DNA from: Rhytidiadelphus loreus
Lineage: Eukaryota; Streptophyta; Bryopsida; Hypnales; Hylocomiaceae
NCBI GenBank assembly: GCA_947034895.1
Contig: OX344765.1
Location: forward strand, 30,943,001 to 31,007,000
Length of the DNA stretch: 64,000 nucleotides
Direction of reading: 5' to 3'
The notes beneath the pieces were generated by a model. It saw only the letters and a program-made list of their open reading frames with translations. It was not told the DNA's origin and made no database searches. The translations under genes were made by a program, and so were the position numbers. Positions within the stretch are counted from its first letter, which is position 1. Every line of letters starts with the position of its first letter. Shown piece by piece: positions 35,501-47,464 of the stretch.

Positions 35501-36594
35501 ATGAGATCGCAGAGGCACAAGTTATCTTTTATTATGCAGTACTTCTGGGATGGAGGCCAGCGGAACGAGTAACATGAATTTCGCCATGAATGGGTGCGTG
35601 CTAATTGGAACCCTGGATGGCGCCAATGTTGAAATCCGGAAAGAAGTCGGCGAAGAAAACTTCTTCCTGTTCGGCGCGACCGTTGATCAAATGCAAGGTT
35701 TAAGAGCGGAGCGAGCAGCTGGCAAGGTAACCAATATAACCTCCACTGCTGCATCTTGCACCGAATGAATAATGTAGAAATACTAAACTGCTCGTATTTG
35801 ATGCACCCTGTGTTGTATTGGTATCGTTTTTTTGAACACCAGACTGGTCCCTCAGTCGATGTACATCAATTTTAAGAAGAATCCCGGACCAGACTCGCAT
35901 GTGTACGGAACAATTATCAGAGTCCTCCCAGACCCTGGTATGTCTCGGCGCAATCCCTATTGAACTGGTCTTGGACACTCGTATTGACTGGTATGAACCG
36001 GGGTATGAAATTGTAAATTAAAGTTGAAGTGTCAGGCTGGCTGGTACTGAGGCTGGAACCACACTATACCTTGGTCGCACCTGCTGAACCTGTTTTAGAC
36101 CATAAGAGATTATCCTGCCAACGTGCATCTCATGGGAATTACTTTGGCATGTTCTGGGGGTCAGTTCACCGCGTGGCACGGCTTTGAAGAAACGAAGAAA
36201 TGGATCAGAAGTGGGGTGTCGGGACCCCATGACTATGCACCCCTGCTGGAGTCCTTGGAGGGAAACGAAGGATTTGGAAAGGGAGATTACTTCTTGGTTG
36301 GCAAGGACTTCCCCTCATATGTGTAGTGCCAGGAGAAAGTAGACCAAGCCTACCGAGATCACGAGGCACTGCCATGACGCCGTCCTTTAAGCATATTATA
36401 CACATCTGCTTGCAATTGATCATTTTATCCCAGAAGGAGTACAACCTAATTAATCTAGTTGTTTTATGAATCTGCAGAAGTGGACAAAGATGTCGATTTT
36501 GAACACAGCTGGGTCTTCCAAGTTCAGCAGCGACCGCACTATCCATGAGTATGCAAGGGAGATGTGGGAAGTGAGACCCAACCCTGTCCCATAA
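32549..36594 (+). pseudogene. Alpha-glucan phosphorylase pseudogene, right copy
   Basis: The family (GT35) releases glucose-1-phosphate from starch-type glucans. Readable exon pieces in order: YHAKNSPSFNPLRFEAKQAY and [46 protein letters not shown] and [88 protein letters not shown] and following through [44 protein letters not shown]; and [20 protein letters not shown] ending [17 protein letters not shown]. Damage: no upstream ATG, frameshifts around 33780-33910, stops after LSQHIR and DFPSY, and much of the central region missing. The residue in SNMNF that holds the cofactor Schiff base in the family (Lys in NMKF) is Asn. It cannot encode an active enzyme. Confidence 0.92.
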
Positions 36595-37425
36595 TGTGTG
36601 CACCAACCCCTGTTCTGACGTCCTATTAGTGCACTCAGCTGCTTTTCAGCCGACGTTTCTGTAAACTGGTTGGTTGGATGTCATTTCGCTCCAGTGTCCC
36701 TTGGCAGTGATAATTTTTTTCCTTGCCTTATCTTACACGATGTCAGCTGCATCATGTATCTGGTTCTTGCGTCAACTTCGATCCTGAAATTTGTCTGTCA
36801 ATTTTCCATCTCTACCCAATCCCATTTCTCCGATTTCCGACAGGGTACAGTGAAATTACTCCTCCCGAATGCACTCAAGGAGAGTCCAATCTGGCAGCAC
36901 TGTCTTGGATTGTGACTCCTCCATCGTGAGAACATGCATTTCCTTCCAAGGAGTCCCTTTCGACTCAGAGGCCGAGACGGTGCACATTGTACTGCACATG
37001 ACTTGACACGGAAGTAATGCCACGAATTCCGGTGCAGAAAGGAGAGGGAGCAGTGATGTATTATTGCAGTCGTATCCGCTCTGATTGCGCTTTGATTTTC
37101 ACTCGATTCGTTTTGATGTATCTTTGATTAGAATTATGGGAGGGAGCAAATTGCAGGAAAATGAAAAAAACCCGTTTCACTGTTGGCCATAGTTTCTTTA
37201 CTGCAGTGCAACTCAGGTTAGCCTCTCCCATCCCGACTAAGCTCGCTTAGAAGATGCAATTTACGTTCTGAGCCATTTTAGTTTGAGAAAGCCTCACTCA
37301 GACAGATTGCATCTCATCAGTCGATCAGGTGAAATCCCTAACCCTACTAGAAGCACAATTGAGTGTTGGGGTAGCTTTCGGATTTTATTTTATTGGTTTT
37401 TAAATTTTTTTGCGGGGTAGGGCGG

Positions 37426-37892
37426 GCCAGGGGATCAGGGTGGATTGACCCCCTCACTCGTCCTTACCAGGCCAGGGAGAACTGACCCCCTCACTCGGCC
37501 CTGCGGGAAAACCCTGGAATTATTTATTTTCCACACATGATTTTTTTTGCAAAATTTTAATTCATTTTTGCGATCAGAGACCCCAAATTAGTCTCGGGAG
37601 GTTGAGAGTATACCCTAGAATGGCCCAAAATAGGGGGCTTTTTTTTTACGTGCACCCCTAGTAAGGACGAGCGAGGGGATCAATCCACCCTAATCTCCTT
37701 ACCAGGGGTGCATGTAAAAAAAAGCCCCCTATTTTGGGCCGTTTTAGGGTATACTCTTGACCTCATATAATTAATTTGGGGTCTCTGATTGCAAAAATGA
37801 ATTAAAATTTTGCAAAAAAAATCATGTGCGGAAAATAAATAATTCTAGGGTTTGCCTGCAAGGCCGAGTGAGGGGGTCAATTCTCCTTGGCC
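37426..37892. mobile_element. Composite foldback MITE cluster (right arm)
   Basis: Mirror of 16719-17185. It differs from it at 37650 and 37692, two of the only four core differences I noticed. Confidence 0.75.
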
Positions 37893-37963
37893 GGCCAGGG
37901 TGGGTGGGTGGTGGGTTCATGGCTTGCAACGTGTTGATCTTTTTACTCACTACACCCTCACAC

Positions 37964-38105
37964 GGCCAGGGTGAATTGACCCCCTCATTATACCCCAAAT
38001 TACACTAAGGAGATGCAAGAATTACCAAAAAATTGGCACAATATAGTTTTTTTTTGTTCAAACCAAAGTTGACCGGGGCAATGAGCGGGTCAATTCTCCT
38101 TGGGC
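37964..38105. mobile_element. 142-bp MITE (right arm)
   Basis: Mirror of 16506-16647, with the same terminal repeats and the same 9-bp flanking duplication (CCCTCACAC on this strand). Confidence 0.85.
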
Positions 38106-38114
38106 CCCTCACAC

Positions 38115-41100
38115 AAATTCCCCACAGTCAAGCCCGCAGCTCTCTATTTCCTTTGAGGTGTTGGAAAAAAACTTAGAAATTTAGAAATCAAGAGTAAGGT
38201 GTAAAGCACCTAAAATTGTCCTTGTTCCCATTCTTATACCCTAGACTGTCACTAAATGTTTCTCTAGACTTTAGCTAACCCCTTATTGTGTAAGGGGACA
38301 ACAAGTGTCTTCACATAGTTTCAAGTCCAATTTAGAGTGTTGTAACTTTTGTATTTGATGTCTAAATTCAATAAAACTTGTTGGGAAATTTGTGCTCTTT
38401 CTCCTAGTTCATATGTGAAATTTCTCAATCAATCTAAGATGTATTGATTTTTTAGAAGCCAATTGAAGTTCATAGATTCAATTTGAGTTCACCAATTGGC
38501 TTTTGAAGGTTGCAACTTTGGGGCTTCATCCAATGTTCGTTTTCAATAAAAAAAATAATTGTTGGGTTATGTTCCCCTTGAAGTCTAGTTATTGTGGTAA
38601 AACTTTCCTATCAATCTAAGTTGTTTGGAATGTTTGGAAGCAATTTGAAGTTCAAAGTTCTGACATTTTTGGATTACAATGAATAACAGTAGCTTGTTCC
38701 TTCTTCATACAATGTCAATTTCCAATAATTGTTTTTGGAAGAGTTGTGCATACTAGTCAAGATTATGTTGCTAGAATTTTGTATCAATCGAAGAAGTTAT
38801 GAGTGATTGAGAAGCATTTTAGTAGGAGGTTCATTGTTAGATGTGTTTTTTGCAACTTTTCTAGCTATTTTTTTGAGAATTGAAAGTCATTTTGTAGAGA
38901 CAATGAGTCAATTCCATGATATTTTCTTTCACCAATGTGTTTTTATGTTGGTTTTGAATCACTTTATAGTTTAAAGTTTTTTCATCTAAGTAGGTTTAGA
39001 AATCGAATTTCACTTCCAAATGTGTTGCTAGGAAAATTTCAGCATCCTTTTTCAACTCTAAAACATTATAATCTTGCAATCTGCACGGCCAAATGACTCC
39101 AAATTTGATTCATGTCATCTACAACATGTACACTACAAGATTGTATGGTTGAGATCTCTATAACTTAGTGACATTTAGATCTCTATAACTTAGTTACATT
39201 TAGATCTATAGAACTTCGAAAGCAATGATGTTTTTGAACTCTAACAAGCTTTAGGTGATGAGGGGTTAATGTGTTCTTCAAATGCTTTACCTCTAATTTG
39301 TTGATGCATTTGAAGGACTCATACTTAAATTTGATTTGTTGATTATTGATTTTTGTAGGTTTCAATTTAGGGTTGACCTATGTGATGGTTTCAATGGTCT
39401 AGGGAGATGGCACTTTAAAAAATAATAGAAATTATATACCACACCCGAAAATTTTATATATTTTTTACTATTCACTATTTTCACTTGCAAATACTACAAA
39501 AATATCATTTTTAGGAAAAGATACTTCCAATTATGTTGAGTTGCACATATTGACAGTTTGGGGTGTTTCCACTGTAAGGGAATCATAATCCAAAAGTGTT
39601 GCTATGCCATGTTGTTGTGAAATTTCATTAGTTTATTAAATTGGGGTGTCAATAATTGTTGTTCTGTATTGTCAATATAATGCTTCAAACATTTTTTTGT
39701 CTTTTCTTTTTCTAACACATGGACCTTTTCCATTGAAACTTCAAACATTTCCAATCAAGTTCTATCCAAAAGTGGCACTGAGACCACTTTTACTCATAAC
39801 TTTGGCACTTGGCTTCTTTTTTAGTTAGTTTCAAAATTTGAAGATCAACACTTGAAAATTTTCATAGTTGGTAAATTGAATTTGACTCAAATATAAATCT
39901 ATATGTAAAAGGACACTTTAGAGTAGGCCACCTTTACTATTCTCTAGCTTACCTTTCTTTATTTGTTAGTCCTTTGTTTTGTCTAAAATGCATCTAATCA
40001 AATTTATATCAATGTCATAAGAATCATTACTTATAATTAAGGTCAATAATTTTGTTACATTAGTGGTATTTCATGCACCCTTTGGACATTTGCATAAGCA
40101 TGTGGTATCAATAGATATGCAAATGCATTGCTAAGTTAGAATAACCCCTTTCCAACTCCAACAAATGCACCTCCTTATTTTGTTTGTTTGTCTAGTGTGC
40201 CATTTTAGAGAATTGATGTTAATGTGGATTCTAATTCTAAAATGGATATAAACATATATAAAAGATAATTCAAAAGTCATAACATTATATAAGATAAAAA
40301 TCCAACTCTATTTGAACCAATTGTATAATTCTTTCCAACTATTGTTACTTATAAAATGTTATCCCAATAGTATCCACAAGAATATATGGGCAATTTCATT
40401 AAAATGTCGCCATTTCGCTACATTGGCAGGTTTTACAGTTCAAACTAGGCTCAGGGGTTGTACTTAATTCTACTACAACAAACCACATGCGAACAAGTGG
40501 TTTCTAATAAACTATAATTTCAACCTAAAATTTTGAACATTGTTTAATAGTGACTATAGGTTTCTATTGCCAAAATTTCCAACTCAAATAAAATATGAAA
40601 TGATTTCTAGAAGAGGTTGAAAATGAACTAAAATGGCATGTTTTTCAACTCAAAGAATTATATAGAGAACACATTTAAATGACCATGAATCAATATTCAA
40701 CTCAAAATGAACTTTCAATAGAGAGTTATTTTTAGAAATTTTTTGTTCATTTTTTAGACAATTTTTTTAATATATAATATAGGGGTGTGAAAGTTATTTT
40801 TTAGTTCTACAGTGTATCTTCTTACTTCAAAAATTTGAAACTAATTATCATTAACAAATAAAAATATCAATAATTCAAAATATAAACTTTCAAAGTAGAA
40901 AAATCTATTCATATTTATTTTATTTATTTTAATTTAAAATTCAAAAAGTATATAATGGGTTCAAAGTCTTGTTTGCACATGGTTTCTAATGGACACTCTT
41001 AGTGACCCCGCCGAGAGACTAGGTGGTCTAAATTGTACAGCTACAAATGTTTGAAATTTATACCTTTACTAGATGTTTGAAATCTTCACCTCTCCTTGAT

Positions 41101-43900
41101 GTGACTTTTATAATTCAGATTGTGCGGACTAAAATCTAAAAACCTAATTTAGATTTTTGAAATCTATATAAATTGAAGATTTCTCAAATCTATGTGTCTT
41201 AGATGTCAATTTCAAAGTTCAAATTAGGTGGTTTGAAAATGGCACATGGAATACCACCATTTTAACAAAATTGCCCATAAATGCACAAACTTAATATAAA
41301 TGTGAAGTTTTAATTTTCCAAAACTAATACTTTTTTGTCTTAAAATTCCTAACCACTACTTCAATTTGTACAATAAACCTTGGATGGATATGAGGCCAAA
41401 AGTGGTGGATGGATGACTTCCAAAATTAAAAAAAAATGAAGAATATACCTATTGGTCTATAAAATAGGTCATGTGTGGCAAACCACCTTGGTGAACTCAT
41501 TTGATGCTAGGTCTTGTCCTATTAGGAACAAGGAGGCCCACATATCTTGCAAAAAAGTATGTTTCTTACTAAAATCATGAAATCTATACCCAAAGTTTCA
41601 ATTGCATAATTCACATATTTTCAATCCCACACTAATTTTCCACGCATACTATGTTTTTGCCCACATGAACTGCAATCAACCTTGGGGATTTATTAGGTGA
41701 AGTCCAGGCTAAAATCTGTAAAAATAAACACTTCAAAAAATCATAAGAAGCTCACATATAATCTTTGCCTGGCGTGAAAATGTACGTAGTAGATACATAG
41801 ATTGGTGTGTGAACATCTATGTTGAGTGTAAATTTTCCTTATAGTGGGAATCAATACAAGCTGACTGTGAAAGTGAAAAAATGTCCAGGCTGGCACGTAC
41901 TCACAATCAAGTAAATCGCCATTGCCAAAATTTAGTGACTGACTGACCGTGGAATTGACCGCAAGTGTGAGGAAGAGTAGCTAAGACGCCTTCAATTACA
42001 CTGAACCAGTGCTGCCACTAACTTACACAGGGTCGGTAGTCTCGATCAGTAGTCTCGTCCATTCCATGCTTTACAGGCAGCATATGCTTAGCGTGTATTG
42101 TGAGTGAAGAGAATTCCTCAAGGCAGATCGAATGATGCTTGAGGTAATTATTCACGGACTGAGAAGAATTTGCAAACGATTAAGCTTTGAGAGAATATAA
42201 TCAGATCGAATGAATGATCAGTCAGTGAGTCCATTAGTTCTATAATGATAAAGAAAGTATTGAGATGGCATGGACCACAATATTAATATCCATACTGTAG
42301 AAGAGAATTGGAGTACATCTCATGACTCTCTTCGAATGAGGGGGAAGGCGGCTCAGGTTATGAACAAACTAAGCACTCGTTGCAACTTGCAAGTGCCACT
42401 GAAATGCTTGATTCAGAAGAAATAGTTAGAGATTTACTCATTTTCTTTTCTCAAGCTGCCCAAAACGTACGTATGCTAGACCTTGTGTACGTAAATTTTA
42501 AACCTCCGTCTTGTCATACACTTGAACTGTATCTGCATTCTCACTTAAGATCTGCAGTTTTAATGAATATGATCGACCATTAATTTTGGCTTAGGTTTTT
42601 GTCGATCTATTGGATGCCCGCCCAAAATTTTGGCACTCTGAAATGCACCAATTTGACCTTAAATGAGGTTGTATAAACAGAGGCGTTTTAATTAGGGGAG
42701 ACGAGTCTCTTTTGAAGCTAACATTAAAACTTCCATCAAAATGTTGAGTTGAAGTGTATGCCGTCCTGAGAATTTTTTCACTTTTGAGTTTGGCACAGAA
42801 GGGCAAAGCCCGCTTGCATTCATTTGAAGAAGTGAGATACAAGTACAGGGTACAGTGTCAGTACGTCCAGGGGAGTCCGACCTGAGAATTTGAATACCGG
42901 TATGTATTGCAATGGGAATAATTATACTGTTCTGAGGCTGCGTCAAGCTAGCTACTGTCAAGCTAGTGCGCAATAAAACGATATATGTAGCAGGTTTATT
43001 CTTGAACTTGTACTGTACTTCAACAAATGCATGCAAACAAACCTCTACATATGCATGCATGCATACAAACCTCTACATATGCATGCAGTAATTGCAGGTC
43101 TCTGGAAACTTCAGGTCTCTGGATACAAGCTTAATCGAAAGTGATCTAGACCTTCGATCATAATTAATCTCAGTCTGAGAATAACAGAAGGCCTGGGAAA
43201 ATTCTAAGAATTCATGTGCAAGCCAAGTCCTTCAGAATCTTCTACTCTTGAACAAATTAACCAAAAGAATGGTAATTTTTAGATGAAACCAAAATAGGCT
43301 TGCAAGGATTTATTAATACAGTCATTCCGTGGCAGTGGCGTTAGTTAGAAAATCACAAGAGAGTCGATAATTTAGAAACATAGAGTGCCGTATTCACCAC
43401 TAACACTAGACTGACTAGAGACGATTAGTTAATTAAAACACAATCCAAGCGACATATTCACCACTAGCTAGTGCCAACCCCTTGCTGAAACATGTTGAAA
43501 AAGACAATTGATCATAAAATCGGTACCCCTAAAGTATGGTCTACGTAAAGATCAGGAGAACCTCCATGACGATATCTTGAAATCTTGCTATTTCTCATAT
43601 TGATACCAGTACGGTGCACATTTCAACACGGGGTTAATTAATTTAAACTAATGCACACTTGGTTGGTCTCTCTCTTGGCAACCCAAAGGTCCACCTTGAT
43701 TCAGTCCATCACGGGGTGATTGCATCATAATCTGCCAATTCGATCCCATCCCTGACTCTGGCAGCTACGTGGCAGGCAGGCGCTGGTGGACAGGAGTGTA
43801 AGAATTGAAATTACATGAATTCAAGTCGACAATGCATTATATTCTGTCACCTTGACATGGACGTCGACTCTGCAGGAAATTCATGTGGCCAACTCTCCCC
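38115..43900. other. Right arm, gene-free DNA
   Basis: AT-rich up to about 41700, then more mixed. The identity step with the left arm lies near 40139-40280. The empty site of the left-arm transposon is near 40588. No reading frame here has a recognisable domain. Confidence 0.55.
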
Positions 43901-43975
43901 AGAGCCAGGGTTAAAACTGATTTTCACCCCCTGCCCCTACCCCTGCCCTGCCCGTTAATTTATCGATCTCCCGTG

Positions 43976-43982
43976 TATAAAA
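43976..43982 (+). promoter_or_regulatory. TATA box of the 190-codon gene
   Basis: TATAAAA lies 138 bases before the ATG at 44120 and is followed by a pyrimidine-rich stretch (TTCCTTCCTCTATCCTTC). Transcription would start near 44010. The left-arm counterpart reads CATAAAA. Confidence 0.65.
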
Positions 43983-44119
43983 GCCCGGTTCATCAGTCGC
44001 CGAACCTCATTCCTTCCTCTATCCTTCATGAGCCTCATCTTTCACGATCTTCATCTTCCATCTAGCTCCCCACTGCACTCATACTCCGATCCGATATTTC
44101 GTTTCCCAGCAATTCTCTC

Positions 44120-47100
44120 ATGGATCCTTCACGCCGAGGTGTATACCGCTCTGCAAGCAGCGAAGATGACGGCGAGGTTCGCATCATGGTCGACATTTTC
44201 AACCAGACGCCACCGAACTACAACAACACTGTCTATCGCAGTGATGTCGGTGGAGCCCCGGCGACACGACGGCCGGAGATTGACTTGAACAACCCTGCAA
44301 AGCAGGAAGAGGACAGTCCGGTCCACTCGCGTGTTGTCGATGAGCCGGTCCAGCACTCTCCGGTCGAAGACTACACTGGGTAGTGCACAAGCTAACTTTG
44401 TACACTAATCTTACTTTGTGGATATGGCGACAATTAATTAGTTTTCCTGGATAGCTCGAGATCAATGTTTTAAAAGTTTCAACTTTCGTTCTGTTGCTGT
44501 GTCGCCATAGTCTGGGAGTTCCTGGTAGTTGGAATTGAGTTGACGATGATTTTTTTCATAAGTATGTTGCTGTTTAATTCTGTCAGAATCTGGGAGTTGC
44601 TTGCATTTGGAATTCGCTAGCTTAACTTGTCGATTATTAATTTTTTTTCCAACCTGTGGTGCACCAGAGAAATGCATTTAAAAATCGCACACATACGATC
44701 CCCACTGCAACTCCGGTATTTTACTGCTCGAGTATGAAATAGAGTGAAATTCCATACTCTCGCTGTAAAATACTTGAGTTGCGCTGGGGATCGGAGGTGT
44801 GCGATTTCTGGATGCGGTTTCTCTGGAGTTAATTAGATTCTCCTGCCTTAGATTCTGTGCGCTTTGACTATGTGAAAACCATTAAGTTTGAGTTTCGTTG
44901 CTTGATGGAGCGACTGCATGATGGAGCGACTGCAGTAGTTTTGAAGTAGTGTCGAATCAGATTGAGAACTTCTCTGTGAGTCAAGCTAGTTGTGAACTAG
45001 CTGATTACTGGGCATATCCTTCCAGTCTCCGTTTCTAAAACTGTTCTGGTTTGGATGTGTAACAAAATTGCTAGCCATGCGTTAAGCTCAAGCCATGTCT
45101 TGAGTGGGGAAAAAATGCTCTAGAATATATGTACCGGGCAGAGAGTGCATTTTGTGTTTGATTTTCCTCTTGTGGATATGGCAACAGGTGCTCTAGCTTG
45201 AGATCAGTGTTTCTAAGTTTCGATGGAATTCCCCTTGTTGAATTCCATCGATCTCTGGCTCGGTGTCCTCGTAGGTGGAATTCGCTTGTAGTCAAACTAA
45301 TTCGATCTCCCAGCAACACCCACACTGAGGTCGACGAGCTAATTCAATCTTTTCATTAGGTCTAAGACGACACTGGGTAGTACATTTTGTATTTTAATTT
45401 TCTCTTGTCGATGTGGAAAGAACATTCCTAGCTAGCTTGAGAGCAATGCTTTTATGTTTCAACGAGCTGCTGTTGCATTTTCTTAGAATTTGGGAGCTCT
45501 TGGCATTTGGAGTTAGAGAGCTTACTCTGTGGATTGTTAAATTTTTCTTTCTAACCTATGGTGCACCAGAGAAATGCATTTAAGAAATCCATTCACTCGC
45601 ACCCGACTGCAACTCCGGTATTTTACTGCTGGAGTATGAAATAGAGTGAAATTCTATACTCTCGCTGTAGAATACTTGAGTTGCGCTCGTATGCGATTGA
45701 ATGGGTTCTCTGGATGCGGTTTCTCTGGAGTTAAGTAGACTCTCTTCACTTAGTTTGAATTTCGGACAATGGCTGAGAATTTCTCTAAGAGACATGATTT
45801 CAACTTCCTCCCTAAAGTTTGAGTTTGGTTGCTTGATCGAGCGACTGCACTAGTTTTGAAGTAGCATATATTCACAACTTCTCTGTGAGTCAAGCAACTA
45901 GCCGACTATTGGGGCGCGTCCTGCTAGTTTCCGTCTCTAAAACTGTTAAATTTTGGATGTGTAACAGGATTTTGGTTCTTCAGTTGCATTACATGCACTA
46001 GCTGACGCCAGGATACATCAGCGACAGTAGCTATTTTGTTGTAGTCGTCATAATTATATAATGTGTGCCAATTAGTAGATTTCATTTCTGCATACTCTGT
46101 TCTGGAATGAGGGATGTCTGGGAGCCGGCAAGTTGGCAAGTGAGAGACATGGCCGGTGTCCATCAGCTCTTCTTAATTACTTTAATTTGTGTGTCATGGT
46201 CACGTTCGTTTTATGTAGTAATTTTACACTTGTGTAAGCTTATGTAGGCATGGCGTGTGTTAAATTGATAACTGTAGTGTAAATTCTAGAAATTGTGGTG
46301 TAGCCTGCTATAGAATGGACAGGTACCGTATTCTAAAACAAAATTGTTGGCCATCGGAACATGCGAAAAGCCATGTCTCGAGTGGCAAAAAAAATGCTCT
46401 AGAATGAACCCAGAGGGTACATTCGGCCACAACTAATACATGACTGTCCATTTCATAGCAGACTACTACCTGAACAGGTCGGTCAATGTAGCCGTAACTG
46501 AGTGGGATCTTTGGCACCGCTCTGGAGCCAGAGTCTGCAAGTTTAGTTGAATACATCCTACGTGTAGTAAGTCCATTTCGTAGAGCCGACATTGTGATCC
46601 CTCGTGTAACAGTTTTTGTGGTTACTTTAGAACGGAAACAAAAAAAGCGATGTAGTGTGCCACCATAACTGAAGCCATTTCTATTTTCCACTCAAGACAT
46701 GGCTGTTTAACGTAGACCTCGAAGCTACGGATCGGTACCTAAAACTGAGTATTATAATTTTCAAGTGGGAAACTGTGCTAAGGGAATGATACTGTGAGAA
46801 CTGAGCAGGATATTATTCTATACCGTTGTTTTAGAGAAGACCTAAACGAAATTGTTTTGAGTGACTTTGTAAAGTGGGCTAAAATATAGAATCGGGACCT
46901 ACTTCCATAGCTGCAACTACCACAGTTGCTGCTCCTATAGTTGCTGCATAACAGACAGGCACCCTAGATGTCTATGTCTCTAATACAACATCACGATTCT
47001 AACTCTGTCTCTATATAGTGTGAGTAAGTGTACTGAATCGATAATCACATAGCAATGAAGTAGAAGTTAGAGTGACGAGTAAGAGGACTGAAGCTGAACT

Positions 47101-47459
47101 TTAGCAGAAAAAATTATTAAATTGGGGTATGTTGTATTTTGACCAGGAGCAACTGCGGCGATTCCTGTGAGGGTGATTACGTCGACTGGGCCCGTGGCTC
47201 CATCGACGTCGCTCCCGACGGGAATCTGGCATTCTTCGAGAACGCCCACCCGCCCACCCCCGTGCGCAGCCCCGCTGAAACGGCGTTCGACCTGAACGCC
47301 GCCGTGCGGGAAGCCCAGGCAATGGACGAGGCCTACTACGAGGAGAGGCTGGAGAATCTCCGCAAAGGTAAGGCAATGGAAGATAGGTTCCTCGACATGA
47401 GCTTCTGCAACTCCTCCCCTGCTCAAGACCCAGGCTACGACAAGCTATGGAATGATTAA
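44120..47459 (+). CDS. Unrecognised two-exon gene, 190-aa protein
   Basis: Exon 1 is 44120-44379 and exon 2 is 47147-47459. The donor is ACTGG|GTAGTG and the acceptor is TTTTGACCAG|GAGC. Joining them keeps the frame (GG+G gives Gly) and yields 190 residues. Without splicing, a TAG follows at once and the product is 87 residues. Exon 1 is acidic and hydrophilic, with EVRIMVDIFNQTPPNY and EIDLNNPAKQEEDS. Exon 2 has GDYVDWARGSIDVAP, then FDLNAAVREAQAMDEAYYEE and RLENLRKGKAMEDRF, a likely helix. No signal peptide or membrane segment. The DLN motifs, one per exon, recall EAR-like repressor motifs but do not match DLNxxP exactly. I do not recognise the family. Two dead copies of exon 2 (3809-4058 and 6694-7004) and one of exon 1 exist in the window, so lesions in the duplicates contrast with the clean frame here. 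Confidence 0.6.
44682..44807. repeat. Long imperfect hairpin (right copy 1), in intron
   Basis: AAATCGCACACATACGATCC at the left pairs with the inverse of GGATCGGAGGTGTGCGATTT at the right. Inside, GCAACTCCGGTATTTTAC pairs with GTAAAATACTTGAGTTGC. The stem is about 58 bases per side around a short loop. It lies in the intron of the two-exon gene. Confidence 0.8.
45365..45740 (+). repeat. Intron segment repeating the exon 1 donor region
   Basis: The stretch from GACGACACTGGGTAGTACAT repeats the end of exon 1 and the start of the intron (GAAGACTACACTGGGTAGTG at 44366-44385). It is followed by the same blocks: a TCGATGTGG or GTGGATATGG segment, a GGGAG segment, GGTGCACCAGAGAAATGCAT, then a hairpin. 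A third, shorter relative starts near 45128. The intron therefore grew by tandem duplication that included the donor. Confidence 0.65.
45586..45707. repeat. Long imperfect hairpin (right copy 2), in intron
   Basis: AATCCATTCACTCGCACCCG pairs with the inverse of CTCGTATGCGATTGAATGGG, and GCAACTCCGGTATTTTAC pairs with GTAGAATACTTGAGTTGC. Same family as the other three hairpins in the window. Confidence 0.8.
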
Positions 47460-47464
47460 ATCGG

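Larger units (their letters stand above)
31472..47463 (-). repeat. Right arm of the large inverted repeat
   Basis: Reverse counterpart of 6690-23139. The inner core 31472-40139 is collinear with the left arm base for base. The outer part 40140-47463 is diverged, and it carries the intact copy of the 190-codon gene. Right-specific differences include about 200 extra bases near 43440-43640 and a tandem duplication of AAACCTCTACATATGCATGC near 43039-43087. Confidence 0.95.

Noticed and set aside
6690..47463. The inverted repeat as a pure assembly artefact
   Set aside because: Outer arms differ by many substitutions and by a transposon with an empty site, and the flanks differ, so at least the outer repeat is real. 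An artefact limited to the core is not excluded and needs long reads.
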